From: Caulochytrium protostelioides | Taxonomy: Eukaryota > Chytridiomycota > Caulochytriomycetes > Caulochytriales > Caulochytriaceae | DNA length: 64,000 nucleotides | Assembly: GCA_003615045.1 (NCBI GenBank) | Contig: ML014155.1 | Span: forward strand, 1 to 64,000 | Direction: 5' to 3' | Shown: positions 39,909 through 50,137 of the stretch, piece by piece | How positions within the stretch are numbered: the stretch's first letter is position 1 | Layout of the letters: every line of letters starts with the position of its first letter | Notes under the pieces: model-generated | The model's input: the letters and a program-made list of their open reading frames with translations, nothing else | Database searches by the model: none | Told to the model about the DNA's origin: nothing | Program-made: the position numbers and the translations under genes

Positions 39909-42887
39909 ATGCCGGGGCAACTCGCCATGGGGTCTGCCGCGAGCCCCGAGGCCGGGGCGGTCCCTGCCATCGCTAGCGCGATTACGAACGACCTGAAGCG
40001 CGCCGTCCAGACTGTGGACCACCAGAAGACAAAGGGCCTCTTCCAGCCGTTCGTGACCGTGGGCCATGTCACGGCTGACCTGCCATTCTCGATCCAGGCT
40101 CGCGGCGATGCCTTCTTCCTCACGACATCGATTGGCCACGCCTTCCAAATCTTCAACATGCAGACCATGAAGGTCCTCTTTGTCTCGCCGCCGCTGCCCG
40201 GAAAGATCACGGCGCTGACAGCGCATCGCGACCTGACCTATGTTGCGGTCGGCGGCGCGATCCACGTGCATCACCGCAGCAAGCCCGTCGAGCGCATCAC
40301 ATTACCCGCAACTCCCGGCAATGTCGCCGTCTCCGCGGCTTCGCTCGAGGCCGGCATCATCCAACTTCTCATTTTTGGCGACTACTTGTTGGCGCTTTCG
40401 GCTCCGCACAATGCGCTGATGATTTTTTCGCGTTCCACGCGCCAGTTCCTCAACCGCATTGACTTCCCGGACACCTTTACGCCGGTCAAGATGCTGCACC
40501 CGAGCACCTATGTGAACAAGATCCTCATTGCGAGTGCGCAGGGCAGTATGGTGCTGTACAACTTGCATACCTTGATGCTGTTGTATACGTTCAACAGCCT
40601 GCGCAGTCCCATTACGACGCTCGCGCAGTCTCCGATTCTCGATGTCGTCGCAATTGGTACGCTGGATGGCCGCATCGTGCTGCACGATCTGAAGCGCGAC
40701 GAAGTCGTGTTCATGCTGTCGCAGGCTGGGCCCGTGATGGCCCTCAGCTTCAAGAACGTCACTCAGACCTCCCAGGAAGAGCAGCGCCGGCGCCAAGCCG
40801 CGCTCTCGGACGACGAGGACGAGGTCGAACCCAACAACCTGATGACCTCGCCTCTGCTGGCGTCGGCGACGAACGACGGAACAGTCTTTATTTGGAACCT
40901 CAACACCCGTCGGTTGGCGCATACGATGCAAGCCGCTCACGATGCTTCCATTCCGTCGATGCAGTTCCTGAACGGCCAGCCGCTGCTGATCACGGGCGGC
41001 GCCGACAACGCCATTAAGACGTGGCTCTTTGACCAGCCCGACCGGCCCCGTCTGCTGCGCCAGCGCTCGGGCCACGCGCGGCCGCCGACCCGCGTGCACT
41101 TCTACCCGTCTGATAACCACGTCGTGCTGTCGGCGGGCCAGGATGGGGCTCTCCGCAGCAGCCATATGGTGCGCGAGAACGCCAACCGCGAGTTCTCCCA
41201 AAAGCCGCTCATGGGCTTCGCGCGCCGCGCGAACCAGGCTAAGTCGGGGGGCAAGGCTCACGACCGTATCCAGCCCGTCACCGCGTGGGACATGAATCCG
41301 CTGCGCGATCGCGACTTTGATTCGATCGTTACCGCGCATAACGACACAAGCATCGCTTACTCGTGGAACTACGGCCGCGGTATTGTCGGCAAGCTCCGCC
41401 TCGAGTCAACTGACGGGACCCCCTTCAGCGCGGTCTGCGTGTCGGCTTGTGGCCACTTCGTGACGCTCGGCACTAAGGGCGGCGCGCTTAACCGGTTTAA
41501 CATGCAATCGGGGATGCTCCGCGCGAGTGTGGCGCTTGGCGCGACGGTCCAGATCACGGCAGTCGTCAGCGACGCTGAGAACGCGTGGGTTTATGTCGCA
41601 ACCAACGAGGCCAAGCTCTACGTCTTCAAGTGGGCTCAGCTCGAATTGCATACTGTGCTCGACTTGGAGGCTCCCTTCATCAAGATGGTCTACCACGCCG
41701 AGTCTCAGCTGCTCGCGGGTGCGGCCCAGGACATGGCTGTTGTCGTGCTGGACGTCGCATCGCATCGCCGCGTCCGAGAGTTCGTCGGGCATACTCACCA
41801 GATCATTGATTTGGCGTTCAGCCCGGACGGCCGCTGGCTTGTGTCCGCCGGCCTCGACGGCCGCGTCTGCACCTGGGACTTGCCATCCACATACCTCATT
41901 GATGCCTTCCGCCCGACGAGCCTCGTGACCTCGGTCGCGTGGTCCCCGAACGGCGACTACCTGGCCGCCACACACGCCGGCGAACTCGGCATCGCGACCT
42001 ACGCCAACCGTGCGCTGTATGCAGCGTTCACGGTGCGACCGATCGACATTGAGACCGAGACCCGCGACGGCATCGCCTTGCCGGCCGTCGCGGCCGTCGA
42101 CGCGTCAGCCCCCAAGGACGCCCATGTCGACCAGACGCTGGCAGAGCTGACCGCTGAGGCGGGCGATGCGCCGACGGCGGCCGATGCAGCTGCCCTCCAC
42201 ATCGTCACGCCGGACGGGCTGACCGACCAGCTCATCGAGACATCCACCCTGTCGCGTTCGCACTGGCTCAACCTCGTACACCTGGAAGATATCAAAGCCC
42301 GTAACAAGGCCAAGGAGGCTCCCAAGGAACCGGAGAAGGCGCCGTTCTTTTTGCCGACGGTGGCCGGCACCGCCGTCCGCTTTGATCCCGACGCCGCGGA
42401 CGCCGAGGCCGACGCCGCCAAAGACGCCGATGCCGCGGCCAAGGAGGCGGAAGCCTTCCTCACAGGCCGCGGTACGCTCGTGCCGGGTGATGCCCACGAT
42501 CTCTTTATGCAGCTGCTCGCGCAGGGCGCCGAGCACGGCGGCGATTATGCCGCCTGGCTCGCCCACTGCCGCACGAACATGGGCCCGTCCTCGCTCGATC
42601 TGGCGGTCCGCGAGCTCGATACCCTCAGCCCGGGCATGCCAGAGCTGCAGTGGATGGCCGCTGCACTTTGCTGGGCCTTGGAGGCGCAGCGCGAGTATGA
42701 CCTGGTCGAAGCGCTCGTGGCCGTGTTCCTGAAGTGTCATACGGACGCGATGCTCCGTGAACCGGCGGGCTCGCCGGTGCTGACGCAGCTGGCCAAGCTG
42801 CAGCACGCGCATGCGAAGGCGTGGTCGCGTCTCGAGCACGATTTCCACTACGCACTCGCCATGCTCGACGACATCCGCTTAGGTTAA
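39909..42887 (+). CDS. UTP21: U3 snoRNA-associated protein 21 (Utp21/WDR36)
   Basis: 992 residues from the ATG at 39909; the slightly longer frame begins at a TTG. The N-terminus has the family's opening block (GLFQPFVTVGHVTADLPF), then tandem WD40 repeats to about residue 700, forming two propellers. An acidic DDEDEVEP loop lies near residue 300. The C-terminal Utp21 domain (about 770-992) ends in a LVEALVAVFLKCH block and a HYALAMLDDIR terminus typical of the family. Utp21 is a nucleolar component of the UTP-B subcomplex of the small-subunit processome, needed for early 18S pre-rRNA cleavage. An Ala/Asp-rich insert separates propellers from the C-terminal domain. The stop is 262 bases from the convergent ATP4 stop. 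Confidence 0.95.
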   Translation: MPGQLAMGSAASPEAGAVPAIASAITNDLKRAVQTVDHQKTKGLFQPFVTVGHVTADLPFSIQARGDAFFLTTSIGHAFQIFNMQTMKVLFVSPPLPGKITALTAHRDLTYVAVGGAIHVHHRSKPVERITLPATPGNVAVSAASLEAGIIQLLIFGDYLLALSAPHNALMIFSRSTRQFLNRIDFPDTFTPVKMLHPSTYVNKILIASAQGSMVLYNLHTLMLLYTFNSLRSPITTLAQSPILDVVAIGTLDGRIVLHDLKRDEVVFMLSQAGPVMALSFKNVTQTSQEEQRRRQAALSDDEDEVEPNNLMTSPLLASATNDGTVFIWNLNTRRLAHTMQAAHDASIPSMQFLNGQPLLITGGADNAIKTWLFDQPDRPRLLRQRSGHARPPTRVHFYPSDNHVVLSAGQDGALRSSHMVRENANREFSQKPLMGFARRANQAKSGGKAHDRIQPVTAWDMNPLRDRDFDSIVTAHNDTSIAYSWNYGRGIVGKLRLESTDGTPFSAVCVSACGHFVTLGTKGGALNRFNMQSGMLRASVALGATVQITAVVSDAENAWVYVATNEAKLYVFKWAQLELHTVLDLEAPFIKMVYHAESQLLAGAAQDMAVVVLDVASHRRVREFVGHTHQIIDLAFSPDGRWLVSAGLDGRVCTWDLPSTYLIDAFRPTSLVTSVAWSPNGDYLAATHAGELGIATYANRALYAAFTVRPIDIETETRDGIALPAVAAVDASAPKDAHVDQTLAELTAEAGDAPTAADAAALHIVTPDGLTDQLIETSTLSRSHWLNLVHLEDIKARNKAKEAPKEPEKAPFFLPTVAGTAVRFDPDAADAEADAAKDADAAAKEAEAFLTGRGTLVPGDAHDLFMQLLAQGAEHGGDYAAWLAHCRTNMGPSSLDLAVRELDTLSPGMPELQWMAAALCWALEAQREYDLVEALVAVFLKCHTDAMLREPAGSPVLTQLAKLQHAHAKAWSRLEHDFHYALAMLDDIRLG

Positions 42888-43149
42888 ATCCATTCTTGGC
42901 CCTGTCTATTTAATCATGATTCATGTCTTGAGAGATCTGAACAGCCCTCCCCAGAGACATCATGGAATTGCTGGCGTCCAGCCGTTGTTGTAAAAAAAAT
43001 TCGACAGTGTTATACACAGGGTGTGGGTCTCAGCGATCTGGAACCGCCCAGCACGCTTCTTGTGGAAGCGACCTATCCATGCGAGAGGCTGTTCAACCTA
43101 AAGAAACATCGCATAGGACACGGTCACAGACGGCTGCCAAGACGAGGGT

Positions 43150-43815
43150 CTACTTAGCCTTAGCAAGAGCAGCATCCACGTCGGCGAGGGCCTGGGTGAG
43201 GATGGCCTGCTGGACCTTGTTGTCCTTCAGGCCGGCCTGGACCTTGGCAATGACGCCGTCAACGAGGTCCTTCTGCTCGGCGTTGCGGACGTTGGCCTCG
43301 TGGCGGACCCACTGGTCGAGGGTGGCGCGGATCTCGGTCTGGTAGGCGACGCGCTGCTGGAGCGCGTAGGCCTCGGCTTCGAGGTGAGCAATCTCGCGTG
43401 CCATGCCGTACATGTCGGCGGTGACGGTGGCGAGGTCCGACATCTTGTCGAAGTGGGCAATGCGCTCCTGCACGACGGCCTTGTGGTCGGCACGGGCCTC
43501 CTCGAGCACGCGGCGCATGGTCGCGCGCTTCTCGGCAAACCACTCGCGGGCCGGCTCCTTCACGCCCGAGTACCAGAGGTACCACGCGCCGGCGATCGAG
43601 GCCATCTCAAAGGTCTCCATGTCGATCAGGTAGACCTCCTTGGACAGCGCGTACGCGGCGAGCGACGTCGCGACCAGCACCGAGGTCGACTGCGCGGCGA
43701 GGTTCTGGCCGGGCATCATGGAGATCAGGGACTGCGCCTTCTCCGCCGGGTCCGGGCGGGCCGCCGGCGTCGTCGACGCGAAGCGGCGGGCCAGGCCGGT
43801 CATGGCCGGCGCCAT
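43150..43815 (-). CDS. ATP4: Mitochondrial ATP synthase subunit 4/b (Atp4), 3' exon
   Basis: From the ATG at 43815 the frame gives 221 residues; fungal Atp4 precursors have ~240. Features: an Arg-containing presequence-like start (GLARRFAST); a KAQSLI..MPGQNL block; a two-segment membrane hairpin (about residues 44-58 and 62-84) joined by a YLID..TFEMA turn; then a long charged helix with EARADHKAVV, REIAHLEAEAYALQQ, LDQWVRHEANV and DGVIAKV blocks in the order of fungal Atp4. It forms the peripheral stalk of F1Fo ATP synthase in the inner membrane. The start is probably incomplete. The frame upstream contains a likely acceptor at 43845, and a donor-bearing exon at 44012-44057 joins in phase (see findings). 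Confidence 0.92.
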   Translation of the reverse strand: MAPAMTGLARRFASTTPAARPDPAEKAQSLISMMPGQNLAAQSTSVLVATSLAAYALSKEVYLIDMETFEMASIAGAWYLWYSGVKEPAREWFAEKRATMRRVLEEARADHKAVVQERIAHFDKMSDLATVTADMYGMAREIAHLEAEAYALQQRVAYQTEIRATLDQWVRHEANVRNAEQKDLVDGVIAKVQAGLKDNKVQQAILTQALADVDAALAKAK

Positions 43816-43844
43816 CGGGCGCGCGGCGCGCAGGGCACGCAGAC

Positions 43845-44011
43845 CTGGTCGGGAGCACCGTTCAACGCAAGCGCAGGCGAACCAAAGACAAAACAGTGGG
43901 TGAGTTGACCATCGTATCGGGGACATGAATCGTACATAAACGTAAGAGATGCCTCCGTCCGTTAGGGGGAGGGCTACGAGGCCCATGGCATGCAGCCGTC
44001 ATTGCGCTCAC
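43845..44011 (-). other. Predicted 5' intron of ATP4 (tentative)
   Basis: On the minus strand a GTGAGC donor at 44011 and a CCAG acceptor at 43845 bound 167 bases. Removing it would join a 46-base exon starting at the ATG at 44057 to the ATP4 frame in phase, giving 246 residues. Tentative: the short exon codes for few basic residues. Confidence 0.35.
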
Positions 44012-44057
44012 CCGAGCCAGCTCCGAAGGAGCACGCTGGTCGCTGGCCAGAGAACAT

Positions 44058-46873
44058 GGAGCAGACGACGCCATGCCACGCTACATCCTCAGCATGCTTG
44101 TGCGCGTGCTCGTCCAGCATCGCCGTGTCGCGCCGCATCGTCAACACCACATGCTGCCAATTGATGTCAACACGAAGCGAGCATCCAAGCGGCTGAGTTC
44201 CGAAGCCGCTCCGCCATGCCGAGTACATCATACCGCCGCCGAGCGATGACCCAATGCATCGTGGTTGATAAACCGCATGACCATCGACAGACAATGCCAC
44301 ATCGGAGATGCACGCATTCGGCGCGCTAATCACAGGCCTCACGAAGCGTGCATCCGCAGCGATGGGACAGGACCAGCAGGACCGGACGGCGTCGCGGCGG
44401 GCGCTTCGCGGGGCAGCGTGCTGCATTGAGGGCGCGAGGCCATGGCGTGGAAACCCGTGAAATCGTGGCGGGCCATGTGGGCTCGTCGGCGCTTTGCCAT
44501 CTGCGGGGCCGGGCGATGTGATGGCCTTTGGCGTGCATCGATGCGGCGTGACGCGGCGACAAACAACCGCGTCGCGGATGAGCTGGACGCAGGCGATGAC
44601 GGACGCGGCAGCAGACGCGGGTGCGGGGCTATGGGAGGGGGTCGGGGCATGCACGGGGGCGGGACCAGGCCGCAAGCTTGCTCGATGAGGGCCGCTCCCA
44701 CGCGCGGGCGGCAGGTATCAGTCGACGCCCGGACGACAGGAGCGCGGGGGAGGCGCACTTACCCGTGAAACGCGTAAGGGAAGCCATCGTGAACAAGAGT
44801 AAAATGCTCGGGAATCAAGGACGGGCGACCAGGAAGACGAGAGCAAAGGACGAGGTGGTGCGCGACAAGAAGCGTGGCAAAGGAACGCTAGTCTCCGCGC
44901 GCGGGACGATAGGGCAACCGCGTGTCCGAAATGCTCGAGGCGAGGGCAGCAGCGGTGTTCTGATTTGAATGATATCATGGCTTGTAGCTATACCACATGG
45001 TTTCCATTATTATTTTTTTCCACCGATTTTCGCTCGAGACTGATACCACGACCGCGGCGGGCGTGACTGACCGGATTGACTCGAGCGCCTAGGCGCGGCG
45101 CGGTTCCGCCGCCGGAGCGCCGGGCAGCGGATGGGGACCGCCGCAGTGCGGCCGCGGCGTGGGCTGACGAGCCGTCGGGTCGGGCCGGGCCGGGCCGGGC
45201 CGGGCGAGGCGAGGCGAGGCGAGGCCGAGCTCGGCAAGCGACGTCCAAGGACGGGGTTCGTTGCACTGGCCTCGCCGCGGCATTCCACAACCGCCAGTCG
45301 CTGCTCGACGCTCGGTGGCTCAGCTTGCCGTCGACGGACGGGGGCCTGCTCGCGACGCCGCGCGGCGAGAGTGGGCCGAGGAGGTCGCCGCCGCCGCGGC
45401 CAATCGTCGCCGCCATTGCCATCGACCGCGTCGTCGGCGTCGGCGAGACAACGATAGAAAGAAAAAAGAGGCCAGAGGCTGAGTTCCGGTTCGCCCCGGT
45501 CGATGGTCTTGACCGTCCACGGCAGCTTCCGCTGCGCTTCTTCCTCCCACACGCAAATGCGAATGTGGACGCCGTAGCCACGCTCCGGCTACGCGTTCTG
45601 CGAGACGGCCGGGACACGGTGCCACGCGAGCTTGTGTGGACCGCATGCTCATTTCAAATATACAAAAATTTTGAACGAGGTCGTATATAGGCCCTTCGCT
45701 TCAAATCACAGCAATGCTCGACTGGGGACAGGGCAACCCGGACGTCGACAGCCCGGCTGATCGCCGCTGTCTCCAAAGGGGACGAGGGGAGCATGACCAC
45801 CAATTGTCACTGGTCTTTCGTAAACCCTTTTGATGTTGATGTTGATTTTTCGAGGGATACACGCGACCTTTCCGTCATGAATCGCCACGCAGCAACAAGA
45901 TGGCGAGCGCATCACTTCGCACACCGGGTCACGCACGGTTGTGCCAAGCCAACAGCCACCCGATGCAGACGCATCACACACTATCGAACTCCCTCGAACG
46001 CCCCTGTATAAGAGCGACGCGTACGCTCCGAAAAAAAAAGGCCACAGCCAATGACCGCATCGATCAGGGGATTGCTCTTAAGCAGATCGCTCCTCTATTT
46101 TCTGTTGATTGTTTATAGGTTGAAAATTCACAGCTCTGAAGATTTTCTGGCTCGCTCGTAGACGACAGCCTGCACCAACACTTGGGGGCTGATTCGTGTA
46201 TGCAGGCGAGCGTGCATGCGCCAACGGGTGGAGGAAGGGGTTTCAGCCGGTGTGGAGCGACGAAGCGGCGGCCGGCCATGACTTGTTGATCCGGCGTGGC
46301 CGCCACCGGCAAGGTAGTTGCGGGTGCAGGGCCTTCGGCTTCGAGGCCTTTTCCTTTGCCTTCCGGCGTCCCGCCTCCGCAGCAGGGCCCCGCGTCACCA
46401 CAACATGCCGACCGCCGAGGTCGGCTGACCACTTTCAGGCCACGCGGGAAGGCGCCACACAGAGCCGAGCCGGCGAGAAGGCCGCGGCGGTCCTTGGCAC
46501 AGCCTGATGGATTTTGTAAGGAACATACAGACTCTCCTTTGGGACGACCTAACACCCATGTCATGCTCTCCTTGGTCTCTATAAAGAGCGAGGACGACAG
46601 CATTCGACCCGGTTCGGTCCAGCCGACAACCATCCACAGGGCTCGTGCATTCATGAAGCTCTCCGACGGCACCGGCGTTTTCGTGTAGCCGCAGCGCTCC
46701 TTCCTGTTCTGAATCACATGGTGGTGACTTCACCTTCTGTTTCGCTTTTCTTGGGGATTTCTTTCAGTATTCTGCCGGGTGCTTCGATCCCCTTCTCTCT
46801 ACGCCATACGCGCATGGCTCACCCGCTATCCAACCAGCCGATTCCCCAATCAACCGATCTTGCTTTGGCCGCC
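44058..46873. other. Intergenic region without a supported gene
   Basis: 2.8 kb of mixed composition. Several overlapping frames near 45.1-45.7 kb are open on both strands because of GC content. A minus-strand frame at 46064-46717 is unrecognised. Pentamer repeats occur at 45181-45225. Promoter sequence for ATP4 and for the secreted-protein gene is expected at the ends. Confidence 0.4.
45181..45225. repeat. Compound pentamer repeat (CGGGC)5 then (GAGGC)4
   Basis: Five CGGGC units (45181-45205) are directly followed by four GAGGC units (45206-45225). G-runs give G-quadruplex potential on the + strand. Confidence 0.95.
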
Positions 46874-47224
46874 ATGGCTCGTTTCCCGCTACCTGGAGCC
46901 GCTTTCCTGGCGCGTCTGCTCTTCGTCCTCCTCGCACTGTCCACAGCATCGGCAGTCGCCGTGCCACGGGCCCGGCCGGCCCCGGCACCTGTCCCGACCC
47001 CGCAGACTGGCTCGCTCACGACTGACCGGGCCGAGGCCGCCGGCAGCGCCGCTTCCATGGGACCGCCGCAGTCGCGCGCCGTCTTTCACCCGCGGCCGGT
47101 CGGCGGCCCGCGCGTCGACCCGCGGCCCCAACCCGACCCCAAGTGGAGCGACCTGGAGCTCCCGCGGACGCGGCTGGGCGTCCCGCAATCACACTTCTTG
47201 GTGACCCCCCGCGACGCCCAGTGA
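46874..47224 (+). CDS. Small predicted secreted protein, Pro-rich
   Basis: A 116-residue frame starting at the ATG at 46874; the open frame is longer upstream but that part lacks a coding look. The N-terminus has one Arg, then a hydrophobic core (about residues 11-27), then an Ala-Val-Ala stretch suitable for signal-peptidase cleavage. The mature part is Pro/Arg/Ala-rich with a DPKWSDLELP segment near its end and has no Cys. No family is recognised. It lies 760 bases before a second predicted secreted protein in the same orientation. A 12-bp hairpin occurs 75 bases after its stop. Confidence 0.45.
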   Translation: MARFPLPGAAFLARLLFVLLALSTASAVAVPRARPAPAPVPTPQTGSLTTDRAEAAGSAASMGPPQSRAVFHPRPVGGPRVDPRPQPDPKWSDLELPRTRLGVPQSHFLVTPRDAQ

Positions 47225-47298
47225 GTGAGCGCAGGGCCATGCGGCGCCATGACGGTCGTTGCTGCCTTCCTTCCCGATGGCGTGGCGCCATACGCGGC

Positions 47299-47329
47299 GC
47301 TGGATGGCCATCGTGCGTGGCCATCCAGC
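47299..47329. other. Perfect 12-bp stem, 7-base loop hairpin
   Basis: GCTGGATGGCCA pairs with TGGCCATCCAGC around the loop TCGTGCG. Its position just after the stop of the 46.9-kb gene fits a 3' UTR structure, but role is unknown. Confidence 0.85.
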
Positions 47330-47401
47330 CATGCGTGACCATCGTGCGACCCTTCGAGCCAAGCTGAGACCTGCAGTGTCGCGGTCACGCGCGATCTGGT
47401 C

Positions 47402-47450
47402 GTCCTCGGCCTCGTCCTCGGCCTCGTCCTCGGCCTCGGCCTCGTCCTCG
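47402..47450. repeat. CTCGTC/CTCGGC hexamer repeat
   Basis: About eight hexamers alternating between CTCGTC and CTCGGC, seen directly. Confidence 0.9.
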
Positions 47451-47981
47451 TACTACGCCACCCAGTCTCGGTTCTTCACCGGGCAGGTCAACGCATCGCG
47501 GTCGCTCTCGCCTTCCCCATATTTTTCACCCCACGATCGATGGCATGCTTTCAGGCCACGTTCCGTCGGGTACGCATGACGGTCCTGGCTTTCTCGCTCA
47601 CTCTTCTCGGCGACAGAAGAACACGCTAACGTAAAGCTCATGTCCGTTCTCATGTGTTTCGTCACCATGCCTCTCCGTGAAGCTAGTGGTCGAACGCCCT
47701 CGATTCGCCATCGTGTCACGACTAGGGACGTGTTTCACATGCTCTGCGCCAGAAATATGCGTGGAGACGCGTATCACTCGTCCTTCTCTGGGGTCAACCA
47801 ATCATAAGATGAGAGTGAACTATGCCGCCGACAGCGCCAGCTCATACTATCACATGTATACGGCATGAACGTCGTATTGACGCCGCTGCCGCCGATCCCG
47901 CCCGCCAATTCCATCGCTTTTCCCACGACGCTTTTGCTTTTTCATTTCCATTCCTTGGCATCACAGTTGTTCCTGACTGCC

Positions 47982-48572
47982 ATGCACGTCGCCGCGTCCC
48001 CGCTCTGGGCTCTGATGGTGTTGGCCGCCTACGGGCCGCCGCTACTCAGCGCGCGGCCGATCCCTCGGCCACCGTGGGATCCGTCCAGCATGATCTCCAC
48101 ACCAGCCCCGGATTATGTTGGCGTGTGGCCAGCTTTGACCAACGCGGCCCCTCTGCAACGCCGCGCTCCCTTCGGTCTGAACATTGCGCCACTCGCGTTT
48201 CCGCCGTCGCCCCCAGTGGTGCTCGCCTCCGCGCCGCCGTCGCCGTCGCCGTCGCCGTCGCCATCCTTGGAGCCTGCAGCCGAGATGGCTTTTTTGCTAT
48301 CATCGCTTCCATCGACGCTAGCCTCGTTGGATATCGTCGCCGCCACTCCACCGGCGGAAGCCGTAGCGGCGGCGACGCCCGCTTTAACGCCGCGCGAGGC
48401 TAAGCACGCGCTGGCCGAAGCCGCCGCCCGCGCGAAGGCCGAGACGGCCGCGGTCATCGCGGCGTCGGGCCATCTCCCTCGCGGGTACTGGCGCGGCCTC
48501 CATGCCGGCCGCCGTCTGCCGCTCGAAACGCTGACCCCCGTCGCCGCGCACCTGCCCTGGCTCCACCTCTAA
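47982..48572 (+). CDS. Predicted secreted protein with Ser-Pro repeat
   Basis: A 196-residue frame starting at the ATG at 47982; the frame is open upstream to another ATG at 47865, but the downstream ATG gives a better signal peptide (hydrophobic core about residues 6-18). The mature part has a PIPRPPWDPSS segment, a (Pro-Ser)n run near residue 85 made of CGTCGC units, an Ala-rich probable helix (about 135-165) and a Trp-containing basic/hydrophobic C-terminus (GYWRGLHAGRR). There is no Cys. No family is recognised. Being tandem to another small secreted-protein frame suggests a small locus of secreted proteins, but the two share no clear sequence. Confidence 0.45.
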   Translation: MHVAASPLWALMVLAAYGPPLLSARPIPRPPWDPSSMISTPAPDYVGVWPALTNAAPLQRRAPFGLNIAPLAFPPSPPVVLASAPPSPSPSPSPSLEPAAEMAFLLSSLPSTLASLDIVAATPPAEAVAAATPALTPREAKHALAEAAARAKAETAAVIAASGHLPRGYWRGLHAGRRLPLETLTPVAAHLPWLHL

Positions 48573-49176
48573 GTGTTTTGTCTGTGTCTGTTTTCGAGCG
48601 CTGCTCATGGTATCAATTATGCCCGCTCTTGTGTAACACAACTGATATTCAAATCCTTAAACAGGTCGCCGTTGGAAATTGAACGGGCGAATCTTTCGAC
48701 TGCGCAAGACAGAGCAGAACCAGGCGGGTGAGTGACACGTGGCTTGGGGGGGCAGGCTTGGAGCCGGCAGGGGTCTTCTGGCGGCTCGCGCTGAAACGGT
48801 TCGGATCGCCCGCGATGGGGGCTCGCTCACGGGGCTCAGGCGGCGCGGTGATCTGCGAGACAAGACGTGGCACCTGCTGAAAACAACTGCATCGCCACGT
48901 GCGTCAATTATAGCGCTCAAGACATCAATCACGCAAGCCATTCCAGGCGGGCCATCGATGCCCGTGCCAACCCCGGAGGTCGCCCTTTCCCCATACGTCT
49001 CGCGTCGGAGTTGGCGTTGAGACGCGTAGGCCGCGGCGTCCTCGTCGCGTGGCAACCTCGCGGCTAGCACTTGTCCAAGACGCACCGGGCAGGCCCCCGC
49101 CGCGGCGCTGCAGCGACGCTGCCACACGACGACAGCGTGCGGCACAAACGACGGCCACGACGCCGCATCGCGCTCG
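48573..49176. other. Intergenic, nothing supported
   Basis: Minus-strand frames that cross this region are low-complexity and share no features with known families. No repeat or RNA gene seen. Confidence 0.4.
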
Positions 49177-49788
49177 ATGTCGGGGAACCCCCACCACGCG
49201 AGCCTCGCGGGCATGCTGCGCGAAGCCCGGCAGCGGCGGCAGCGCGCCGCCATGCCGCACGCCCGAGTCCGTGGCCGCCGGCCCGTCGGGCCCGCCGTCA
49301 CGGCCCCGCCGTCGACCCTCCCGGCGGCGGCCCCGTCGTCGGCCATGGCAGCGGCGGCGCCCCTCGCCGCGGGCACCCGCACCCCTGGGCGCGTCCCCGA
49401 CGCCATGGCGTCGACCCGAGCGCGGCGCGCCAGCGTCCTGGAGGGGTCGCCGCACGCCGCGTCGGCCGCCTCGCCGCGGCACCCGGGACCCGCCGCGGAC
49501 GCCGCCGGCGCTGGCATGGCGCCGCCGCCGAGCGACGGCGGCCAGCGGCTGCGCGCCGCCGTCGCGGCCGAAGCGCAGCGGGATCTGCATGCGGCGGCGC
49601 GGGCGGCCGGCCAGTCGCTCGCGCAGGCGCGGGCCGATCAGTGCCGCCGGCTTGCGCGCGCCGTCGGCGCCCTGGGCGTGGCCGCCGCGCCACCGCCCCG
49701 GTCGGGCACCCCCGGCGCCGCCATCGCCGCCGCCGCCGCCGCGGGCGCCGCCCGCCACCGCGGCGGCGCCGCCCCCCAGCCCTCGTGA
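49177..49788 (+). CDS. Possible small Ala/Arg-rich hypothetical protein
   Basis: A 203-residue frame with an ATG start. Composition is Ala, Pro, Gly, Arg. Residues ~115-160 (QRLRAAVAAEAQRDLHAAARAAG region) could form an amphipathic helix. No known domain. All frames here are open because GC is extreme (a competing + frame spans 49071-50240), so this is a weak call. Confidence 0.25.
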   Translation: MSGNPHHASLAGMLREARQRRQRAAMPHARVRGRRPVGPAVTAPPSTLPAAAPSSAMAAAAPLAAGTRTPGRVPDAMASTRARRASVLEGSPHAASAASPRHPGPAADAAGAGMAPPPSDGGQRLRAAVAAEAQRDLHAAARAAGQSLAQARADQCRRLARAVGALGVAAAPPPRSGTPGAAIAAAAAAGAARHRGGAAPQPS

Positions 49789-50137
49789 AGAGCGGCTTCC
49801 GCTGGTCTCTGGTCCGACGGAGGGCGACAGGGACCCCCGCGCTCGGGACACGAGCGCCGCCGCCGGTCCGCCGCCCGTCCGCCGCTCATCGCTGTCCGGC
49901 TATTGGAGGAACACCGCCCACCGGCGGGCGCAGCATCATGACCTGCATAGCGGCACCATGGGTCGGTGAGGACCATGTGGAGCCACATGCATGCCAGCAT
50001 ACCCGACCACGCAGTCCGTGTGCCGTTGTCAGAGCACGAGCGGGCCTTCTTTTCTTGGATCCCGCTGCATGGTTCCTGAGACTCCCCAACGCTTCCCTTG
50101 CCGTCCCGGTGATCACGCTGAACCCGTGCACGTCACG
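49789..50137. other. Upstream region of the MCMBP gene
   Basis: Non-coding by my reading. The MCMBP frame is open from 49991, but the family's N-terminus fits the ATG at 50138. Confidence 0.45.

Larger units (their letters stand above)
47225..47981. other. Spacer between two secreted-protein genes
   Basis: Contains a hairpin at 47299-47329 and a CTCGTC/CTCGGC repeat at 47402-47450, then moderately AT-rich sequence before the next gene. No further gene seen. Confidence 0.45.

Noticed and set aside
46064-46717. 217-codon minus-strand frame
   Set aside because: Composition is mixed and no family is recognised; no splice or start evidence.
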